Of a stretch of DNA of 64,000 nt, positions 58,005 through 64,000 are shown one piece after another. The notes beneath the pieces were generated by a model. It ran no database searches and was not told the origin of the DNA. It saw only the letters and a list, made by a program, of their open reading frames with translations. The first letter of the stretch is position 1, and every line of letters starts with the position of its first letter. Source of the DNA: Liolophura sinensis (Eukaryota; Mollusca; Polyplacophora; Chitonida; Chitonidae). The position numbers were made by a program, and so were the translations under genes. The stretch spans positions 51,075,187-51,139,186 of the forward strand of contig NC_088301.1 of assembly GCF_032854445.1 (NCBI RefSeq), given 5' to 3'.

Positions 58005-61000
58005 AATGTTGCCTCTTCTTGAATTTCCGCAATGTTCCCAAACAATGAAGTTACACTGATTACGAATGAAAGAAAAGCGCTGAAGAAGAGAGCAGGCCAA
58101 GATGTCTTGCATATAGCAGTATCTCGTAGGAATTTGATTTTATTGGAATCCGCTTAATCGACCTTGGATGTCATAAACACTTGAGCAAATCAAAAAAATA
58201 TAGTTTGGCATTGCCAGTAGTTCTTCGTTTCACATCATTGTGAACGACTGAAAGAAATCGATCTTTCGCACAGTTCAGTATATTGATCCTAGTATCGGAA
58301 CAAACATTACTCTTCAACGCGTGTCGTTTTGCAATGAAATTCTATTCAAGATGAAGTATTAAGAAATCAATCATACACAGTCAACAAACTAAACTATTTT
58401 CAGTTACTCCATCGATCCAGTCTGTGTTTAAACAGAATGTTTTCCTGTTTTCAGTCGGCCACGGAGAACCCATTAAAGTATTTATATACAGGCCTTGACT
58501 TTTTAAATCAAACAAATGTTCGTGGTATTGTGTGCAAATATTTTAACATTGTAGATCCCCCATGCAAATCCTATTTTCTTATTCTAGAAAATTCCACCAG
58601 TCTATATAAGACCTATGAAAGCAGGTCAAAGGGGGAGAAAGGAGAATTATTGAGAGTTTTGGATGCTTTCGCTGTGTGTTACTTTAGTAGGCCTTTTGTG
58701 CTGAATTTTGGTGTCTTTATAGCCTCTGGCTTTGTTGTATCCTATCTCCACCGAGCACTTGTTCAGTCTGAACTTGTACATTTAATTTGTGCTCTTGTGT
58801 ACACAGTGCTTATTTGTACACCGACCCTGCCTGTGGAATTTTGTGTATATTTTGTCATACACTTAGTTATACTGTGGATTTTCCCTCTTGTGAATATTGC
58901 CTCTGTGCAATTTTTAAGCATTGTGAGTATATGCGTCCGTTTGGACTTGACACCGTTGTACATGTAAGTATTTGTATAGATACTACTATCCTTTCTTGTT
59001 AAACTTAAGTACTTTAGTATTTGTAAAAGTTTTGTTTTCTGTTCTTGTTAGACCTAATAAATTGTTGTAAAATAAAATCTGCTGGTTTTGGTTACTTTTT
59101 TGTGCGGCTAAACTGTCGTGTATTTCGAACAAGCCATCTCTTTATAATATAGACAGTTTGGGTTGTAACAAAAGAAACTCAGAAATTTTTAAGTTGGTAT
59201 AGCTAAATACAAAAATGAGTTGCATTTGATTGCCAACTAAACCTCCTGGGGGTATAATTTCCGAATAAGGTCAATCAAGAGAATTACAAGGGGAAAACAG
59301 TCAGTGATCTAAACTGTCCATGCAACGAGATAACATGCACACGAAGCAGCAAGGTTCGCCCTTGGACCGCACGTGTAATCTATCTGATGGATTGAAAGCG
59401 AATTATAAGTCTAATAAACCAAATACAACCATTCTTTCTATCGATAATGTATTATAAAGTATTCTTAATTCCCAACGATCTGTGCGGCAGAACTGAATTT
59501 ACATGTTTACATAATTACAACACAATATCGTGTCCTGACATTTGAAGTTCGCTGAACTCCGTCCGTCGTCTAGACAACGAAGGAAGGATACCTATTCAAA
59601 ATCAGTCTTTGGCCATTTATCTAAGGATAGCGATTCGGGTGAGTTGATGGTCGACAGGTAACCCATGATAAAACAACATTCGATCGTTCATTCACAGTTA
59701 CATACATGTCAGTAGACATCTGGAAGTCTCAGCTGTATGCAGATGATAAATAACAGCACAGTTTTTTTTACGGTAAAGAATGTTATGTGTTCATCACAGT
59801 ACTGTATTTGTTGGGTATCCAGGTTTAGAGTATAACACGCAATACAGATGGAGGATTAATTTATAATTTTTGTGATGACAGTTTAGAAGTATTCCTACAT
59901 ATATGTTAGTATGTAGATGAGGAAACTGTATTTTAAGCCGCTGTACGTTTTTGAACATGAAGTAGGTACTTTATGCCACTGCTAATATCCATTGTCAGCG
60001 AGCTGTAAGTATACCTCCATGTAGTATACATCTGAAGCTTAACGACAACTGCATTCCCTGGTTGGGGCTTTGCACGCCTATCAACTTCACACCGACCATT
60101 ACATGTTTGTCATTAACAACTGATAGTATAAGTTGGTGTAGGTGCAACTGGTGTATGGATTGAACACGACTGTATAATTCTAGTTAGTTAGGTATTAACA
60201 TTTCAGACGGTATTTTCTTGACACATATTCATACGCTAACTAACGTGTTTTTGTTCAGCAGTTTACGCAATGAAAGTGATTCACATTCCTTCAGTGGTTA
60301 CAAGGCGGTATAACATCACACGCGAGGGCGCCTATCACAAGTACAATGAGTGTATTTTTCCTCTTGCCATAACTAGTGTACATGAAGACAGAATTAGTAT
60401 GTGACAGTTACAAGAGATGCACTTCGTCATTTATTTCAGAGTGGCTTATTTTTTATGTGTAGTTTGTCAGAAACTGGAAATGTTGGGTAGGGGTTGGAAA
60501 ACTTACAACAATGAGCCATATGAGAATACGCTCATGACAAAGAAGTATTCCAGCTAGGTTCGGAAACCTGTCTGAAGTGTAAGGGAGGCCACTCGTTGTG
60601 CTCTTTACAGTTATGATTTCCACAACTTTGGATTCCTTATGTTCAATTTCTCAAGCTCAGTTGAAACTCATATTTTGCTTATCACAACTTATATAATAGC
60701 ATGGTACACGATTTGGATACTGATTAAATTGATGAACATTCTTTGCACCTTTCCAGAATCATTGAAAATTGTTTACTGCCCGGAATACTACATACTTTAT
60801 ATACTACTGATTTCATTCATTCGCCTAGAACGCTGTTTGCGTTTTTCCATTATCATTATTTTTTATGTACTTTCTGAATTCTTTGGTTGCCTCTGTTGAA
60901 CGTTGTTTTGGAAACTGTGATTATTGATCATGGATGTTCATTATGACTGACGTCCACTTTCAAACATTTAAACCGGAAACATGCATGGGAAAGACCACTT

Positions 61001-61951
61001 AACAGCATTAAACGTAATGCTATGATAAAAGATTATTTCCACACAAAGGTATACTATTCATTTGCTGTATGATGCGTTCAAAACTGGCTGCTTTGACCCA
61101 TATAGATTTATAACCTGGATATTGCTGGAAATTTTTGACTAACCTTGTGATTTGTGGTGCTGTTTCACAGGGCGAGTCACTAAAAGGTTTCATAGCACTA
61201 AGGCCAGTTTCCATCCGATTGGCTGATTTATACCACACGGCAAAACAAGGAATTCAAACAAAACCATATGTTTAACATATACTTTCCAAAGTTCCCAGTT
61301 TACTATTTCTTTGCGTGTACACAGAAATTGTCTAACGTGTCCACTCTTAAACACCTCAAATGACTTCAGTTCATCTCTGACTGGTAAATAATATTGTGCT
61401 CAATCTTACGTCAGTTTTAGTTGTAAATCATCATATTGCATTTATTTGGTTTCAAGTGTGTCCAACAGTATGTTGAAAAGACGACCCAAAAATTACATCA
61501 AAGGATAAATGGCCACAGAAAGTCAGTCAGGCAAAAACAACTGCTAATAGGCAAACATTTTTCTTCCTCCGATCATGGTTCAGCATTCAAATAATAGACA
61601 TGATTTATCCTTCTTCAAAGGATAGTGCTTCAAAGGATAGATGCTGGAGGCTGGTTCAGCTTTTCGTTATGGCGTAAATAACAATGTTATGGGGATAATT
61701 CAATCACGATTCTAACATACCACAACTGTTCAGATGCCACCAAAGAAGTCAACGCACCCACTTCTACACTTTCTGTACCACCGCATGCCATTTGTATATG
61801 TCAAGACATATCCTATATTCGACTTTATCATTCAGTCAGAACAGTTCAGACCGCTAATAATAGATTGTTTTAAAAATAAAGTACTTAGGTACGGGTCTTG
61901 ATTTAATCAACATTCCGCGAATGCTATGTCGAATTACTTCAATACACGTGA
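58005..61951. other. Gene-poor region upstream of gene C
   Basis: The promoter of gene C should lie at the left edge. A T-rich block at about 58500-59130 has TATATAAG (58603-58610) and AATAAA twice (59056-59061, 59071-59076) and might be a solo LTR. Repeat R1 copy 3 is at 60645-60905. No gene could be supported. Confidence 0.5.
60645..60905 (+). repeat. Unclassified interspersed repeat family R1, copy 3
   Basis: Contains AGCATGGTACACGATTTGGA, TACTGATTAAATTGATGAAC, ATTCATTCGCCTAGAACG and TGAATTCTTTGG, shared in order with the copies at 20165 and 25303. Confidence 0.65.
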
Positions 61952-62242
61952 GGGCCTCCGTGGCTCAGTGGTTCAGTTGGTTAGCGCGCTAGTGCGGCGT
62001 AATGACCTGGGAGCTTCTCACCATTCCGGTTGCTGTAAGTTCAAGTCCAGCTCATGACGGCTTCCTCTCCGGCCGTACGTGGTAACGTCTGCCAGGAACC
62101 CGCGGATGGTCATGGGTTGCCCTCGAGCTCTGTCCAGTTTCGTCCCAACTTAATGCTTGCCGCCGTCGTATAAGTGAAATATTCCTCAGTACGGGGTAGA
62201 ACACCAATCAAGTAAATAAATAAATAAAGTCAACATACGTGA
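61939..62242 (+). mobile_element. Full-length tRNA-derived SINE with imperfect target-site duplication
   Basis: The element runs 61952-62229. Head: GGGCCTCCGTGGCTCAGTGG, GTTAGCGCGCTAGTGC. B-box: GTAAGTTCAAGTCCAG. Middle: CCGTACGTGGTAACGTCTG, GATGGTCATGGG. Tail: CCGCCGTCGTATAAGTGAAA, AGAACACCAATCAAG, TAAATAAATAAATAAAG. Flanks TCAATACACGTGA (61939-61951) and TCAACATACGTGA (62230-62242) match at 11 of 13 bases. This is the best reference copy in the window. Confidence 0.9.
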
Positions 62243-62514
62243 ATTTCCTATCAATATACTAAACCAATCGATTCCAAGATATTGAATTACGCAAAAAGCA
62301 GTTAAAGATTTTGAGATGTCTCATATATACTTCAGGTAGATACAGTTGTGACTGTGAATCGTCAGACTTTACTTACCATCCATGTAAGCATGTCATGACT
62401 GGTAACCTTAATATTGTAAATAATGATGAAGTCTGCTTGTAAGGGGTCCGATGTATAGAGAGCCGAGAAAGATAAATATGAAAACCAATCAGAAAATTGC
62501 CCTTTCGGTTCTTG

Positions 62515-62830
62515 ACAATTTTTAACGTCGTACTTAACAATTTTTCAGTCATATGACGACGAAGGAATCTTTATATAGTGTGCATGTAATGTCCCTCCTT
62601 GTTGCTGGACGGATTTCCACTGCTCTTTTATCTAGTGCTGCTTCACTGAAACGCCCTACCGAAGGCAAGTAAGGCGCCCCACCCGAATCATTATCCTGAT
62701 ACGGGTCAACCAGTCGTTGCACTATCACCTTCATGCTGAACGCCAAGCGAGGAAGTTACAACTTTCTCTTTTAAGGTCTAAGGTGTGACTCGATCCAGGG
62801 TTGACCCTGAATCTATCGCTCCCGGCTTAT
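62515..62830 (-). mobile_element. Second SINE family with covarying 3' hairpin, 5' truncated
   Basis: Read on the - strand: a B-box-like CCTGGATCGAGTCACACC, AACTTCCTCGCTTGGCG, AGGATAATGATTCGGG, GGTAGGGCGTTTCAGTGAAG, then GATTCCTTCGTCGTCATATG and CTGAAAAATTGTTAAGTACG ending ACGTTAAAAA. The A-box part is missing. Its end forms the stem at 62526-62531 / 62556-62561. Confidence 0.75.
62526..62561 (-). promoter_or_regulatory. 3' hairpin of the second SINE family
   Basis: CGTCGT (62526-62531) pairs with ACGACG (62556-62561) around a 24-base loop. Position, loop words (CAAT, TTTC, CATAT) and flanking TTTAACG correspond to the LINE hairpin at 26399-26433. Confidence 0.65.
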
Positions 62831-63249
62831 TTTTTAAGATATTTACTGATAAATCTCCTCAATCAGAAGACCCGAAGATTTTAAAACCCGTAACACATTG
62901 TAACTCTCGCAGCGTTTAGGCGCCACTCACAGAAACGAGAGGTACAATATTGCAGCTACTGAAATGCGACCCCTTGTCAGATTACCTCAGTCAGGGTTTT
63001 ATTCTACTGTTCACGTAAATGTATGAATAATAGCAATTACATGCTCTAGGCATTACAAGAAGTACAGTCATTTTGGAAGAAGTACTACTGTGCAATTGCA
63101 GAATTTACTGCAGAATTTCATTATTAATTGTATCGGTGTTTAATAAAACTGGTCACCCCTACATTAACGTCAAAGACAAAAAGTTCAACTACGTGCAAGG
63201 GTTACCATTTACGGGATGTTTTGTTGTTCATCCAATTGCTTGAGTTCAG
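62831..63249. other. Intergenic, nothing recognised
   Basis: AT-rich sequence between the SINE and the gypsy debris, with no gene or repeat recognised. Confidence 0.6.
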
Positions 63250-63360
63250 CAGTGGTTAGGTTTTCCACAGTCGTTGCATGCGCTTCCATGCGCTGGGCAC
63301 TTATTTATTGGCTTTTCAGGATGATTCATACCACAATATTTGCATGTGATATCATTGTGT
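63250..63360 (-). pseudogene. Ty3/gypsy-like Gag zinc-knuckle fragment
   Basis: The - strand translation gives DITCKYCGMNHPEKPINKC then CPAHGSACNDCGKPNHC and a stop. The C-x2-C-x3-H plus C-P-A-x-G-x2-C-x2-C-G-K-x-N-H pattern is that of gypsy-type Gag proteins. No protease or reverse transcriptase follows downstream. Confidence 0.7.
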
Positions 63361-63519
63361 GGCTTTGAATATTTCATGAAGAGCACGTTAATAACATCTA
63401 TGATGAAATTCGGGAAAACCATATATCAACAATGTACAGGTATTCCGAGTGGTACCAATTGTGCCTCACTTTTCGCTGACCTATACTTGTTTTGAATAGA
63501 AATAATAGAGGAATAGAGA

Positions 63520-63945
63520 CGGAGTTTCCTGGAGTCCGTCGGTATAGCCTCAAAAAACTTTCCTGGTTGGGAAGGTCCGGGCGACATTGGATATTCACAG
63601 GGATAAATTTCTGCCTTTTTCAGGTCGAAACGAACACGTTTCTCTGTAGCTGGCGGAGATTGTCTAATGTGTGTTCTATTCCGGCGAAAATTTCTTTGCG
63701 GTGTGGTTACGGTGTAGGAACGTGGATATTCTGTACGGCGTTTGATGACTCCTGGATTCCATTTACGAGTAACTGGATCGTTAATGGTGACAATCTATCC
63801 ATAGTCAAGAGGAGGTACGTGTTTGATCGTCCTGTCATGATAATGCTTCTGAAGGACTTGTTTTTCCCGGAACCGATCAATGACCGATTCTCCATGGATA
63901 TCACATGGAATCTTTCTAGGTAGGATATCCTGAATTGGTTTTCCA
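63520..63945 (-). pseudogene. Ty3/gypsy-like integrase C-terminus, broken
   Basis: In one - strand frame: QKHYHDRTIKHVPPLDYG, VTINDPVTRKWNPGVIKR, PRSYTVTT and FRRNRTHIR. This is the chromodomain-like C-terminal region of gypsy integrases (Q-x-x-Y-D, PRSY-x-V, RRNR). A TAG at 63795-63797 interrupts it. The body of the element would lie beyond the right edge of the window. Confidence 0.75.
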
Positions 63946-64000
63946 AGTAAGAGTAAGCTGGTGTACGAAGTTTGTTGTCAATCGATGTTGAATTCGGGCA

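Noticed and set aside
58437-58967. A 176-codon open frame with hydrophobic stretches
   Set aside because: T-rich composition alone yields such residues, no family is recognisable, and the block has LTR-like signals (TATA box and AATAAA). Not called as a gene.
63492-63923. A 143-codon + strand frame at the right edge
   Set aside because: The - strand carries recognisable integrase motifs over the same bases, so the + strand frame is a shadow.

Overview
This is nuclear DNA of an AT-rich marine invertebrate, most likely a lophotrochozoan and probably a mollusc. Genes are split by GT-AG introns and intergenic distances are large. A tRNA-headed SINE family that ends in AATAAA-type repeats recurs at least eleven times. 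The protein-coding genes are animal families. The organism call rests on repeat style and gene content, not on a database match.

Layout. (1) 110-7157, + strand: the 3' two thirds of DCLRE1C/Artemis in five exons; the 5' part lies left of the window. (2) 7158-15004: 3' UTR, SINE pieces, a pyrimidine-rich degenerate minisatellite, then sequence without recognisable genes. (3) 15005-21163, + strand: a complete four-exon monocarboxylate-transporter-like (SLC16/MCT) gene. (4) 22999-24537, + strand: a single-exon Shaker/Kv1-type potassium channel. (5) 26369-30959, - strand: a 4.6-kb degenerate RNase H-bearing LINE bounded by a perfect 11-bp target-site duplication. (6) 35640-58004, - strand: three genes for cell-surface or secreted proteins. 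They are a single-pass receptor with a CUB-like ectodomain (35640-38697), a single-pass protein with peritrophin-A/chitin-binding ectodomains and a roughly 530-residue acidic cytoplasmic tail (43443-47520, 5' end unresolved), and a secreted PAN plus C-type-lectin protein (54103-58004). A foldback, TA-flanked MITE sits in an intron of the first, and a 71-bp higher-order minisatellite in an intron of the third. (7) 58005-64000: gene-poor, with two SINE families and, at the right edge, Ty3/gypsy debris (integrase C-terminus followed out of order by a Gag zinc knuckle).

The genes do not form an operon-like unit. Artemis is a DNA-repair nuclease (non-homologous end joining and V(D)J-type hairpin opening in vertebrates). 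The MCT-like and Kv proteins are membrane transporters. The 35-58 kb block looks like a local cluster of extracellular recognition proteins on one strand. The most interesting non-coding signal is a hairpin near the 3' ends of both the LINE and an unrelated-looking SINE, whose stem differs at three of six pairs by compensatory changes. Splice sites and reading frames were worked out by eye; domain names come from motif recognition.
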